A DNA stretch of 64,000 bases, from the NCBI GenBank assembly GCA_014284505.1, contig JAAFYY010000001.1, forward strand, positions 7,179,845-7,243,844, in the 5' to 3' direction. The notes below the pieces were generated by a model. The model was not told where the DNA came from. It ran no database searches and worked only from the letters and a program-made list of their open reading frames with translations. The first letter of the stretch is position 1. Every line of letters starts with the position of its first letter. Source of the stretch: Streptacidiphilus sp. 4-A2. GTDB lineage: Bacteria > Actinomycetota > Actinomycetes > Streptomycetales > Streptomycetaceae. Shown here piece by piece: positions 55,340-64,000 of this stretch. The position numbers were made by a program, and so were the translations under genes.

Positions 55340-56250
55340 TCAGGCCTGGTTCGGCAGCGAGTAGGCGCCGGGGGCGGTGAACCCGTTGCTGGAGAGGGTG
55401 GCGCCGGTGATCACGAAGGTCGCGGTGACGTTGTACTTGGCGACCAGGGCCAGGAAGGCCTCCGCCGGGCCGTCGCTCTTGTGGGCGGCGAACGCGGCCG
55501 GGTCGGTGAAGGTCTCCAGGAAGACGAACCGGCCCGGGTCCTTCGGGTCGGGCATGCAGTGGAAGCCGAGGGTGCCGGGCTCGTTGGTCAGCGATCCGTA
55601 GGCGTCGGCCTGGATCGACTTGATGAAGACCTCGCGCTCCGCGACCGGCACCTCGTCCGCGGCCACGATGGTGTAGACGGTGCCGTTGTCGCCGTGCGAG
55701 GCGGCGGTCCTGCCGTCGGCGCTCCGGGGGCCATCGAGGTGTTGGCGATGGTGTAGTCGGGGCCGCTGACACCGTACTTGGCGGCGGCGGCGCGGAATGC
55801 GCGTTCGCTCGCACCCTGCTGGTGGAGCTCGTAGGCGGCGCGGTCGAGGAAGGTCTCGGTGACCATGATCCGGGTCGAGTCCTCGGGGTCGGGGACGACG
55901 TGGAAGGCCAGGGTGCCGGGCTCGTGCTTCAGCGACTCGTAGCCGTCCCGCTGCGCGGCGGCCAGGAACGCCGCGAGGTGGGCGGCCGGGATGTTCTCGT
56001 AGGACAGGACGGCGTTGAAGGACACACCGCTGTCCCCGCGGTTGGGCTCGGTCTTCGGCGTCGCAGTGGCCGTCGCAGCGGCATTCGCAGCCGCCGTCGC
56101 GGCGGCATTCGCGGCAGAGGTCGCGATGGCAGTGGCAGTGGAGGTGGAAGTCGCAGCGGCGGTGGGCGTGGCCTCGGCCATGGCTGTCGGCGCGACCATC
56201 AGCAGACAGGCGCTGACGGCGACCGGGAGCAGTGCCTTTCGCATCTTCAT
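55340..56250 (-). CDS. secreted protein with two ABM domains (one frameshift)
   Basis: Signal peptide MKMRKALLPVAVSACLLMVA with cleavage near AMAEA. An unusual Ala/Thr/Asn tract (residues about 30-68) follows. Domain 1: SFNAVLSYENIPAAHLAAFL, HEPGTLAFHVVPDPEDSTRI. After a base shift near 55725, domain 2: DEVPVAEREVFIKSIQADAY, NEPGTLGFHCMPDPKDPGRF. About 303 residues. Export of ABM domains is uncommon. It ends about 67 bp before the single-domain gene and is probably in the same operon. Confidence 0.78.
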
Positions 56251-56721
56251 GTCAGTTCTTCCGTAAGAGAGTTGGAAGCATCGACTTTCGGGTGGATCCG
56301 GTCCAGGCCTGGCGTCCGGCTGCGGGTGCGGCGTTCGGCGATACCTGCACAACGGCATCCATCCCCGCCCCTTTGTCCATTTGCGGACTGCTGTCCACCC
56401 TCAGATGACCATAAGATCTCGAATGGTTTGCGTCAAGCTCCGGCCGGATGGCGCCCGGATGGCCGTCAGGTGAAGGAATGCGGAGGCGACTCCACCGCTG
56501 GAAAGGGAAATTGCCGCCGTGTCAGTTTCCGAGGCAGCTGCGGCGGGGGGCCTGGGCGAAAAGCCCCGCGGCCGGTGGCGGGGCCGGTGACGGCCTCCGC
56601 CACCGGCCGCGGGTCGGTGGTCTGGTCTGTAGGTCTGCTCTGTCCGGAACGAGCAGGAGTTATGGGTTCAGCGGGACGGGCCGGATGGGCCCGATCGCCG
56701 GGGTGACTGGATTGGCTGGGA
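56251..56721. other. intergenic region containing a very strong hairpin
   Basis: No gene seen. It should hold the promoter of the ABM operon and the terminator of the PBP gene (56565-56613). Confidence 0.4.
56565..56613 (-). terminator. strong hairpin terminator of the PBP gene
   Basis: A perfect 17-bp stem (56565-56581 with 56597-56613) and 15-base loop, about 110 bp past the PBP stop codon on the minus strand. Confidence 0.75.
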
Positions 56722-58411
56722 TCACTGGTCGATGTTCATCAGGCTCTGCACGATGTATCCGGCGGTGCCGACCCCGGTGGTGCCGCCCTGGACCAGCGCG
56801 GCCGCGGAGATCTTGTTGTCGTAGGCGGTGAACCAGCCGTTGGTGGTGACGTTGTTGGCCGGGCCGACCTCGGCGGTGCCGGTCTTGGCGCCGCTGCCGG
56901 GGATGCCGTTCATCCGCGGGTAGGCGGTGCCCATCGAGTTGTGCGCGTCGAAGCCCATGATCTGTTGCAGGTAGCCGGTCGGTCGGGTTCATCGCCTGCG
57001 CGGCCGCCGGCTGCGGCTGGCCGGGCAGGATGATCGGCTGGTGGAACGCGCCGTCGCGGACCGTGGCCGACAGCGAGGCCAGGATCAGCGGGCTCATGGT
57101 GACCGTGCCCTGGCCGATCAGGTCGGCGGCCGCGTTGGAGCCCGTCGGGTTCATGGGCACGTTGGGGTTGGCGGTCTGTACTCCGCCCCCTATGTCCCAG
57201 TTGCCGAGGCCGAAGACGTTGTCGGCCTCCTTGGCCAGTGCGGTGGCGTCGCTCCCGTGCACCAGGTCGTCGTAGCCGTCCTTGATGAAGGACGCGTTGC
57301 AGGACTCGGCGAAGCCCTGCTCGATGGTGGTGTTGGGGTTGGCCACGATGTCGTCGTCGTTGTGGAACACCTGACCGTCGGCCACGACGTCGGCGGTGCA
57401 GGGGGCCAGGCTGTCCGGCTTGAGCCCGGCGTCGTCGAACAGGGCCGCCGAGGTGATGATCTTCATGGTGGAGCCGGGGGCGAGCTCGGCGTTGATCGCG
57501 GTGTCACCGCTCTTGCCGCTGAAGGCGATGGCCAGGATGTGGCCGTTGGTGCGGTCCAGCGCGACCACTGCGCCGGGCTTGCCGTCCAGCACCGGGGCGA
57601 CCACGGCCGACTCCGCGTTCGCCTGGAGGGCCGGGTCGATGGTGGTCTTGATAGTGCCGCCGCCGGCCGGGGTGAAGATCTTGGCGGTGGAGACCGGGGT
57701 GCCGCCGGCGGTGGTGATCTCCACCCCGCTGCCGCCGCTGCCGCCGGTCACCGCGCGCAGGCCCTCGGCGCTGTCGGCGATGGTGGGGATGATCTGGGCG
57801 AGCGAGGGGTACTTGGCCGCGGTCAGCGGGGTGCCGTCGGCGGCCACGACGCTGGCGCTGCCGGGAGCCGCCGGGATCGATCCGGCCTTCAGCAGCTGGC
57901 CGGCCTTCAGCTTCGGGTAGAGCACCTGGGCGCCCCACTTGACCGAGGTGACGCCGCTGTTGGTCTGCACGACATCGAGCGAGTCCGGATAGGTCCAGGC
58001 GCCGCCGGTCGCGCCGCCCACCCGGGCGGTGACGCTGAAGGTGACCTTGGCGGCGTTGGGGGCGGCCGGGTCCGGGCCGGCCGACAGGACCTGGCCGAAG
58101 GTGACCGCGCCCAGGCCGAGACCGCTGCTGTAGCCGGTCAGATCCTGCTGCGCGGTGGTGGGGGCGTCGGTGTCCGCGCCCGCCTTGGCGTAGCTGGTGG
58201 GGCCCGCGGCCCAGGAGTCCAGGAAGGACTGGGCCAGCTTGAGCGCCTGCGGGGAGGTCGGCGGGACGGCCGAGATCATCGTCGCGGACGGGTTCGGTGC
58301 GGGGCGGCCGGTCACGCTGCCGGTGTCGACCAGGTTGTACGCGCCGTAGCCCCCCGCTGCCAGCAGGACCACACATGCGCCGATCAGTCCGGCCTTGACG
58401 CCGCCGTTCAT
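56722..58411 (-). CDS. penicillin-binding protein, transpeptidase with MecA-like N-terminal domain (one frameshift)
   Basis: About 560 residues. Membrane anchor KAGLIGACVVLLAAGGYGAY, then an NTF2-like/MecA_N domain (LKLAQSFLDSWAAGPTSYAK), a dimerisation part, and the transpeptidase: SxxK in LAPGSTMKIITSAALF, SxN as S-C-N in FAESCNASFI, KTG in GAKTGTAEVG. One base shift near 56975 precedes the last 78 residues. Close to the class B PBPs of Streptomyces that have the MecA_N domain. ATG 58411 is preferred; the frame extends to 58534 but lacks features. It builds peptidoglycan cross-links outside the membrane. Confidence 0.85.
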
Positions 58412-58809
58412 GTCCACCCCTATCCGGTCGCGCCTCGGTCGTGGCGCGGACGTGTCGCCCTCCAAGGATGGGGGATCCCGACGGCTCTCCCCGCCGCGGG
58501 GTCCGGTACCGGGCGGATTCCGAGGAGATTCCAAGCAGATTCAGTGCTGCCGCCTAGGGCCGTCCGGGTCGGGGTGCCGGGCCGGGGTGTCCAGGGCCGG
58601 GGCCGGAGTGTCCGGGGTCGGGGCCGGGCTGTCCAGGGCCGGGTCGGGGGCGTCCCGTCGGGGGCAGATTACATCTCCTTCCGATTATGTCGTTGACAGA
58701 TATATAGTCGACAGTGGCTCCGCTGTTCGAGTGAGACTGCTCGGTCCGGAGCCCTGACCACCGGCGACCAGGTCGGTGTTCGCGATTCGGGACCCAAGAC
58801 GAGGACGAC
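58412..58809. other. divergent promoter region of the PBP and MFS genes
   Basis: 58560-58660 is a G-rich run of imperfect GGGCCGGGGTGTCC-like repeats. TTGACA at 58694-58699 could be a -35 element for the MFS gene; the AT-rich ATATATAG stretch just after it is unusual for this DNA and may be an operator. No gene seen. Confidence 0.4.
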
Positions 58810-60256
58810 ATGCTCACAGCCACCCCTGAGGTTCGCCGCCCACGCGGATGGGCGCTGCTGACCTGGGAGCGGCCCCGTCCCGAGCTGATCCGCGACCGTC
58901 CCTGGGCCTGGCGGCTGGCCGTGGCCACGGTCTGCTTCGGCGCCTTCATGGGGCAGCTCGACGCCAGCATTGTCACGCTCACCTACCAGTCGCTGCGCAA
59001 CCAGTTCCACACCCCGCTCGCCGCGGTGCAGTGGGTCTCGCTGGCGTACATGCTGACGCTGGTCGCCCTGCTGATCCCGGTCGGCAGGATGTCCGACGCC
59101 CATGGCCGCAAGCTGCTCTACCTCTACGGCTTCGCGCTGTTCACCGCGGCCTCCGCCGCCTGTGGGCTGGCCCCCACCCTCGGTCTGCTGATCATCTTCC
59201 GGGTGGTGCAGGCCGCGGGGGCGGCCATGCTCCAGGCCAACAGCGTCGCCCTGGTCACCACCAGCGCCCCGCCGAACAGGATGCGCAGCGCCCTCGGCAT
59301 GCAGGCCGCCGGACAGGCCATCGGCCTCGCCCTCGGCCCGACCATCGGCGGCGCGCTGGTCGACACCATCGGCTGGCGCTGGGTCTTCGGCATCAACGTC
59401 CCGGTCGGCATCGTGGCCCTGATCGCCGGGCACTACCTGCTGCCGCGCACCCGGCAGCGGTCCAGCAGCAGCCGGATCGACCTGACCGGGGTGGCGCTGC
59501 TGGCCACCTCCACCACCGCGCTGCTGCTGGCACTGTCCGTGGCCTCGGGCCTGGGGCTGCCGCAGTGGGCCACCGTGCTGCTGTCCTCGTCCGTGGCCGC
59601 CGGCTGGGCCTTTGTCCGCCGCCAGGCCCGCTGCGCCAACCCGCTGGTGAACCTGGAGCTGCTGCGCACCAGCCGGATATCGCCGGGACTGTTCGGGGGG
59701 CTGTGCGGTTACCTGGTGCTGTTCGCCGCTGGTGCTGGTCCCGGTGGCGCTGGCCAGGCAGGGCGTGGGGGCGCTTCAGTCCGGGCTGGTGCTGACCGCG
59801 CTGCCGGTGGGGTTCGCCGTCGCCGCCACGCTGGCCGAGCGGATCCTCCCCGCGGGCTGGGGCAACCGGGCCCGCGGCCGGGCCGGGACCGCCGGCTGCG
59901 TGGTCGCGCTGGCGCTGATGGCTGTGCTGCCGCTGCACGAGGCGCTGCTGCCCGCGCCGCTGGCGCTGCTGGGGCTGGCGCTGGGAGTGTTCCTGCCCTC
60001 CAACAACACCTCGGTGATGCGGGCGATACCGGCGGCGGCCTCCGGCACCGGTGGTGGCATGGTCAATATGACCCGGGGCCTGGGCACCGCGCTCGGCGTC
60101 GCCGCGGTCACACTGACCCTGCACCTGGTGGCCGGCGGTGCCGGGATCACCGCCGCCTTCCTGGTGCTGACCGGCTTCGCGGTGCTGGCGCTGGCCACGG
60201 TCGCCGGCCGGGGGCCCGCCGCGGGCCCGGCGACCGTCGCCGGCGCCCGCCGCTAG
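58810..60256 (+). CDS. MFS drug exporter, DHA2/EmrB-QacA type (one frameshift)
   Basis: About 480 residues. Motif D1 GAFMGQLDASIVTLTYQSLR, motif A GRMSDAHGRKLLYLYGF, motif C GQAIGLALGPTIGGALVDTI, then RWVFGINVPVGIVALIAGHY typical of 14-helix DHA2 exporters. A base shift near 59728 continues with LVPVALARQGVGALQSGLVL. The C-terminal helices (AAVTLTLHLVAGGAGITAAF) are intact. It would use the proton gradient to export drugs or metabolites. It is divergent from the PBP gene. Confidence 0.83.
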
Positions 60257-60788
60257 GGCGCTCTGTCGCCGGGCCGCGGCAGGCTCCGCTGCCAGCGGAG
60301 CTCGCCGTCGTGCAGGACACCGGTGGGGGAGAGCCCGGCCGCCGCGGCCACCCGGGCCGACGCCCGGTGGTCGGGTGGACATGGGCGAGCACGGTCCGCA
60401 CCCCGTGCTGCTCCAGCAGGCCGACCAGGCCCCGGGCGGCCTCGGTGGCGATGCCCCGCCGCTGCCAGCGGCTGCCGACCACCCAGGCGATCTCGGCGGT
60501 TTCCCCCCGGAGCGTGGCCTGGACGGTACCGGTCAGGCAGTCCTCGGCGCGGAGCCGGACCGCCCAGTTGCACCAGGTCTCGGCCGGGTCGGGCGAGCCC
60601 GCCGCCCAGCGGGCGTAGCGGGCGCGCAGGGCCTGCGGGCTCTCCGGGACGCCCCCGGTGAAGCCGTACAGCACGGGGTCGGCCAGTACGGCGGCCATCT
60701 CCTCGGCGTGCTCGACCCGCAGCGGAAGCAGGTCCAGCCGCTCGGTGGCGACGGCCGCCGCGACGATCGCCGCGTTCGTGGCGCTCAC
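60253..60788 (-). CDS. GNAT acetyltransferase, RimJ/RimL type (one frameshift)
   Basis: GTG 60788 overlaps the stop of the thioesterase gene (GTGA). LDLLPLRVEHAEEMAAVLAD, WCNWAVRLRAEDCLTGTVQA and acetyl-CoA loop WVVGSRWQRRGIATEAARGL mark the family. A base shift near 60375 leads to RASARVAAAAGLSPTGVLHD and the stop at 60253. About 178 residues. Convergent with the MFS gene, sharing four bases. Substrate unknown. Confidence 0.78.
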
Positions 60789-61256
60789 CCCTGCGGACGC
60801 AGCGTCCAGATGACGGTCATCTCCCCGGTCACTGCCCCCGTCCTCGCGGACCAGGGTGATCGCCACCGGGAACTCCGGGCGCAGCCCCTGGTCGAGTTCG
60901 GCGACCACCTCGGCCGCCGGGCGGCCCAGCTCGGCGGTGGCGGTGACCGGGCCCTTGGCCAGCTTGCGGTAGGCGATCTCGGCCCGGACAGCGAGCGGTA
61001 CCGCGCGGCCCAGCTGCTCGTAGAAGGCGGCCAGCACGATGGCGCCGCTCGCGGACTCGGCCAGGGTGAACATCGCACCGGCGTGCGGACCGGCCAGGTG
61101 GTTGTGGAATTCGGCCTGGTCGGGCAGGCGCAGCACGGCCCGCTCGGTGTCGCACTCCAGGAACTCGATGTTCAGGGTCCGCACCATCGGCACGGTGGCG
61201 GCGAGCAGTTCGGCGATGTCGGGGATGCTGCTGGGCTGGGCCTCGTCGGTAGTCAT
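60785..61256 (-). CDS. hotdog-fold thioesterase-like protein (DUF4442, one frameshift)
   Basis: About 157 residues. Hotdog landmarks: RTLNIEFLECDTERAVLRLP, NHLAGPHAGAMFTLAESASG, AEIAYRKLAKGPVTATAELG. A base shift near 60840 gives the natural C-terminus TGEMTVIWTLRPQG and TGA overlapping the acetyltransferase start. It may hydrolyse acyl-CoA; DUF4442 proteins often lack a strong catalytic residue. Confidence 0.75.
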
Positions 61257-61337
61257 GACTGCAACTTACCCGCCAGTAGCGGTCGCGGCCTACCTGTTCC
61301 CGAGGCTGCTCCCCGACCTGTTTCCGGGGCGGGGCCG

Positions 61338-61898
61338 CTACTCCGGCCGGATCACCAGGCAGCTGCTGCTCGCGGTCGCGTACAGCCGTCCCGCGGAGTC
61401 CACCAGCCGCCCTTCGGCGAGCGCGGTGCGGCGCCCGAGGTGGGTCACCGTTCCGATGGCGGTGACCGGGCCGGTGGCCACCGAGACCGGCCGCAGGAAC
61501 TTCACCGAGAGGTCGAGGCTGGTGTAGAAGACGCCCGCCGGGAGTCTGGTGTGCACGGCGCAGCCGCAGGCCGAGTCGAGCAGGGTCGCGAACACCCCGC
61601 CGTGCACCGAGCCGATCGTGTTGTAGTGGAACTCCTCGGGCGTCAGCCGGAACTCGACCCGGCCCTCCTCGAAGCGGAGACCGTCGAAGTCCAGGGTGGC
61701 CATGATCGGCGGCGGTGCCACCCGGCCCTCGGTCAGCGCGGTGAAGAACTCCATGCCGCTCAGCCCGGCGGCGGCGCCCGCTGTCGCCTGCGGGTCCGCC
61801 CAGCGGTGCGTGCGCTCCCGGACCGGGGCGGCCGCCGGGTCGGCTTCGGCCATCGGCGGACGGGCGCTGACCTGGTCGAACTGCTGGGTGCCGGCCAT
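61338..61898 (-). CDS. PaaI-family thioesterase
   Basis: 186 residues from ATG 61898 with GAGGA upstream. Hotdog core GSVHGGVFATLLDSACGCAV (the HGG and Asp region of PaaI enzymes), FYTSLDLSVKFLRPVSVATG, RTALAEGRLVDSAGRLYATA. Expected to hydrolyse aryl- or acyl-CoA thioesters. Divergent from an HxlR regulator gene 103 bp away, which probably controls it. Intact. Confidence 0.85.
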   Translation of the reverse strand: MAGTQQFDQVSARPPMAEADPAAAPVRERTHRWADPQATAGAAAGLSGMEFFTALTEGRVAPPPIMATLDFDGLRFEEGRVEFRLTPEEFHYNTIGSVHGGVFATLLDSACGCAVHTRLPAGVFYTSLDLSVKFLRPVSVATGPVTAIGTVTHLGRRTALAEGRLVDSAGRLYATASSSCLVIRPE

Positions 61899-62001
61899 CG
61901 GACGTCCTCGCTTCACTCGGTTCACTCGTGCGGCGCGCTGTACGGCCACGCTAGGGCAGCTGAGTTCCTCTCTGCAACCCAGCTTGGTTAGACTGCCCGC
62001 C

Positions 62002-62514
62002 ATGAGCTCCGTCACCCGGCCCGCCGCCGGTCCCGCCGACACCGGGGCGGGCCTTGCCGCCTACGACAGTGAGACCTGCTCGATCGCGCGCACCCTGGCG
62101 CTGATCGGCGACCGCTGGACGCTGCTGGTGCTGCGCGACGTCGGCAACGGGATCCGCCGCTTCGACGATCTGGCCTCGCACCTCGGCATCGCCCGCAATG
62201 TGCTGACCCGGCGGCTGGCCGCGCTGACCGACGCGGAGCTGCTCCAGCGCTCCGCCTACCAGGTCTCCGGCGCCCGGGAGCGGCACGAGTACCGGCTCAG
62301 CCCGGCCGGGCGCGAACTCGTACCGATTCTGCTGGCCTTCATGGGCTGGGGCGACCGGCACCTGGCCGGTCCGGAGGGCCCCCCGGCGCTGCCGGCCCAC
62401 GCGGACTGCGGCGCGCTGGTCCGGGTCGCGCTCACCTGCGAGGCGGGCCACGACCTGGGCGACCGGCCCCGGCTGCACATCCGGCCCGGCCCGGGCAGCC
62501 GCCGCCGCGACTGA
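62002..62514 (+). CDS. HxlR-family transcriptional regulator
   Basis: 170 residues. The N-terminal Cys in SETCSIARTLALIGDRWTLL is the redox/aldehyde-sensing residue of many family members; the winged helix is RFDDLASHLGIARNVLTRRL with LQRSAYQVSGARERHEYRLS. The C-terminal tail carries CGALVRVALTCEAGHDLGD. Likely represses or activates the divergent PaaI thioesterase gene. Intact. Confidence 0.88.
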   Translation: MSSVTRPAAGPADTGAGLAAYDSETCSIARTLALIGDRWTLLVLRDVGNGIRRFDDLASHLGIARNVLTRRLAALTDAELLQRSAYQVSGARERHEYRLSPAGRELVPILLAFMGWGDRHLAGPEGPPALPAHADCGALVRVALTCEAGHDLGDRPRLHIRPGPGSRRRD

Positions 62515-62670
62515 GGCCGGCGCGACTGAGGCCGCTGCGGCTGAAGGTGTCGCGACCCCAGCTGCCGGGTGTGATCGCGGATCGTGATCGCGGATGGGGC
62601 GCGACCGGTGCTGGGTACGATCGGCGGGCGCTCCGGTTCCACCCGCACCGCGCCCGCCCGAGGAGACCCC

Positions 62671-63414
62671 GTGCAGATCAGCTTCGCCTGTCAGGCCAGC
62701 CCGGACGTCGTCGCCAACGAGGACTTCGTGCTCGCCTCGGAGCGGTTCGCGGTGGTGCTGGACGGGGCGACCGACAGCGGGCTGCCCAACGGCTGTGAGC
62801 ACGGCGTCGCCTGGCTGGCCGGACGCCTCGGCGGGCAGCTGGCGGCGACGCTCACCGAGCAGCCCGGGCTGCCGCTGCGGGAGGTGCTGCGCCAGGGGAT
62901 CGCCGCCACCAGGGCGCTGCATCCGCAGTGCGATCCGGACAACCCGAACAGCCCCGCCAGTACCGTCGCCCTGGCCCGTGAGTACGACGGGGCGCTGGAC
63001 TTCCTGGTGCTGGCCGACTCGCCGGTGGTGGTGCAGTCGCACAGCGGGGAACTGCTGGAACTCTTCGACGACCGGACCGCGCATCTGCCGGCCTACGACC
63101 GGGTGTCGGTCTCCCGGCTGCGCAACACCGACCAGGGCTTCTGGGTGGCCAGTACCAGGCCCGAGGCCGCCGACCGGGCGCTGACCGCGACCCTGTCGAC
63201 CGGGCGGGTACGCCGCTTCGCGCTGGTCACCGACGGCGTCTCCCGGCTGGTCGAGCGTTACGGCTGGAGCTGGCCTCGGCTGCTCGACCTGCTGGAGCAG
63301 CAGGGACCTGCGGCAGCCGTCCGGGCGGTGCGCGCGGCGGAGCTCGCCGAGGAGCCAGGAACCCGCAAGGGAAAGCGACATGACGATGCGACAGCACTTT
63401 TCGGCCTGATGTAG
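62671..63414 (+). CDS. PP2C-like protein phosphatase
   Basis: 247 residues from GTG 62671 behind AGGAGA. Metal-binding Asp residues are in FAVVLDGATDSG, LALVTDGVSRLVERYG would be the equivalent of the second acidic motif (here RFALVTDGVSR), and KRHDDATALFGLM is the C-terminal DDAT motif. A compact PP2C domain with no sensor part. Protein substrate unknown. Intact. Confidence 0.82.
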   Translation: MQISFACQASPDVVANEDFVLASERFAVVLDGATDSGLPNGCEHGVAWLAGRLGGQLAATLTEQPGLPLREVLRQGIAATRALHPQCDPDNPNSPASTVALAREYDGALDFLVLADSPVVVQSHSGELLELFDDRTAHLPAYDRVSVSRLRNTDQGFWVASTRPEAADRALTATLSTGRVRRFALVTDGVSRLVERYGWSWPRLLDLLEQQGPAAAVRAVRAAELAEEPGTRKGKRHDDATALFGLM

Positions 63415-63468
63415 CAGCCGACCGGTCCGCGGTGCACCTGACGCGCGGGCTGCTGACGCCTTGCAAAG

Positions 63469-63487
63469 TTAGGTAAGCCTTGCCTAA
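63469..63487. promoter_or_regulatory. iron box (DmdR/IdeR/DtxR site)
   Basis: TTAGGTAAGCCTTGCCTAA closely follows the 19-bp iron-box consensus (TTAGGTTAG-CTCACCTAA type). It ends 9 bases before the ATG at 63497. Binding of an iron-loaded DtxR-type repressor here would switch the gene off when iron is sufficient. Confidence 0.8.
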
Positions 63488-63496
63488 GTTATTCTC

Positions 63497-64000
63497 ATGA
63501 CGTTCCCCGCTGTCCCCTCGTCCTCCGCTGCTCCCTCTCCCCGGGCCGAGCGCCCCCAGGCCGAGCGCCCCCGAGCTGGTCGCCCACAGGACCGACGCCC
63601 GGCCTCTCCCGGGTCGCAGTTGACGCGCACTCTGCTCCTGCTGCTGGCGGTCACCGCGCTGTGGTGCCTGGCGGTCTTCGGCTCCACGCTGATCGACCCG
63701 GACCGGACGGTTCGTCACTTCTTCAAGTTCGTCCACATCATGGCGCTCACCCTGGGCTTCGGTGCGGTGCTCGCGGTCGACACCTGCGGCCTCGCGGTGC
63801 TGCTGCGGCGGCGCAGTCCGGGGTTCGCCACCCGGGTCGCGGCCACGGTGGATCCGGCCATCTGGATCGGCTATGTCGCCATCGTGCTGTCCGGCCTGAT
63901 GCTGGTGCCCGACCTCGGCTCGGTCCCGATGTGGTTCAAGCTGGTCGCGGCGCTGCTCGCCGGGCTGAACGGGGTGCTGTCGCGCGGCGCGATGCGGGCG
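63497..64000 (+). CDS. integral membrane protein, iron-regulated, cut by the window edge
   Basis: The first 168 residues. A Pro/Arg-rich cytoplasmic N-terminus is followed by hydrophobic helices (TLLLLLAVTALWCLAVFGST, FVHIMALTLGFGAVLAVDTC, IWIGYVAIVLSGLMLVPDLG, WFKLVAALLAGLNGVLS). His residues near the second helix (FKFVHIMAL) recall haem- or copper-handling membrane proteins. The iron box overlaps the promoter, suggesting a role in iron or haem homeostasis. No family assigned. Confidence 0.65.
   Translation, partial: MTFPAVPSSSAAPSPRAERPQAERPRAGRPQDRRPASPGSQLTRTLLLLLAVTALWCLAVFGSTLIDPDRTVRHFFKFVHIMALTLGFGAVLAVDTCGLAVLLRRRSPGFATRVAATVDPAIWIGYVAIVLSGLMLVPDLGSVPMWFKLVAALLAGLNGVLSRGAMRA

Noticed and set aside
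57041..58696. A 551-codon plus-strand frame rich in Gly, Val and Ala
   Set aside because: Shadow of the penicillin-binding protein gene on the other strand.

Overview
The window is high-GC actinomycete DNA, most likely Streptomyces, Kitasatospora or Streptacidiphilus. The evidence is codon usage, GTG/ATG starts with GGAGG-type ribosome sites, XRE-TPR regulators next to RsbW-like kinases, an Rpf-type cell-wall enzyme, and an iron box upstream of the last gene. Many reading frames are broken by single-base losses. Repeated copies inside the window differ only by lost bases in short runs, so much of this is probably sequencing error rather than decay. I therefore describe frameshifted genes by their recoverable domains.

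Layout. (1) 1-3420: a module that looks like the end of an actinomycete integrative and conjugative element: two small related genes, a prim-pol-like gene (Pra-like), an XRE-TPR regulator (Reg-like) and a NUDIX protein (Nud-like). (2) 3523-46422: a genomic island of about 42.9 kb bounded by 45-bp direct copies of the 3' half of a tRNA-Thr(TGT). A truncated tyrosine integrase lies just inside the left copy and a decayed second integrase just outside the right copy. A 23-bp direct repeat lies just inside each end, placed as integrase arm sites would be in the excised circle. (3) 46436-64000: more ordinary chromosomal genes (regulator, secreted cell-wall enzymes, ABM proteins, PBP, MFS exporter, hotdog thioesterases, HxlR regulator, PP2C, iron-regulated membrane protein).

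Inside the island are mobile elements (an IS30 nested in an IS3 that truncates the integrase; three copies of an IS5-type element with an unusual passenger gene; IS481, IS30 and IS256 scraps) and many genome-defence genes. The defence genes are a phosphorothioate-sensing SBD-HNH nuclease, a nuclease-helicase of DUF2075 type, a GIY-YIG-like protein, a STAND NTPase with TPR sensor repeats, and an 11-kb restriction-modification-like locus. That locus encodes a MORC/MutL-like GHKL ATPase, a Z1-domain ATPase, a PD-(D/E)XK protein, an AIPR protein (split by the IS), Vsr, an Fe-S DNA glycosylase and a Dcm-type C5 methylase.

Two other cassettes stand out. One is a tightly overlapping operon (15.9-18.9 kb) with a 46-aa peptide gene behind a perfect Shine-Dalgarno, a JmjC oxygenase, an aldo/keto reductase and a small-molecule kinase-like phosphotransferase, flanked by an RsbW-like protein, an XRE-TPR regulator and a methyltransferase. 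It is a candidate peptide-modification pathway that I cannot match to a described class. The other is a WXG100 protein, a large WXG-type toxin and two paralogous putative immunity proteins (42.4-45.4 kb).
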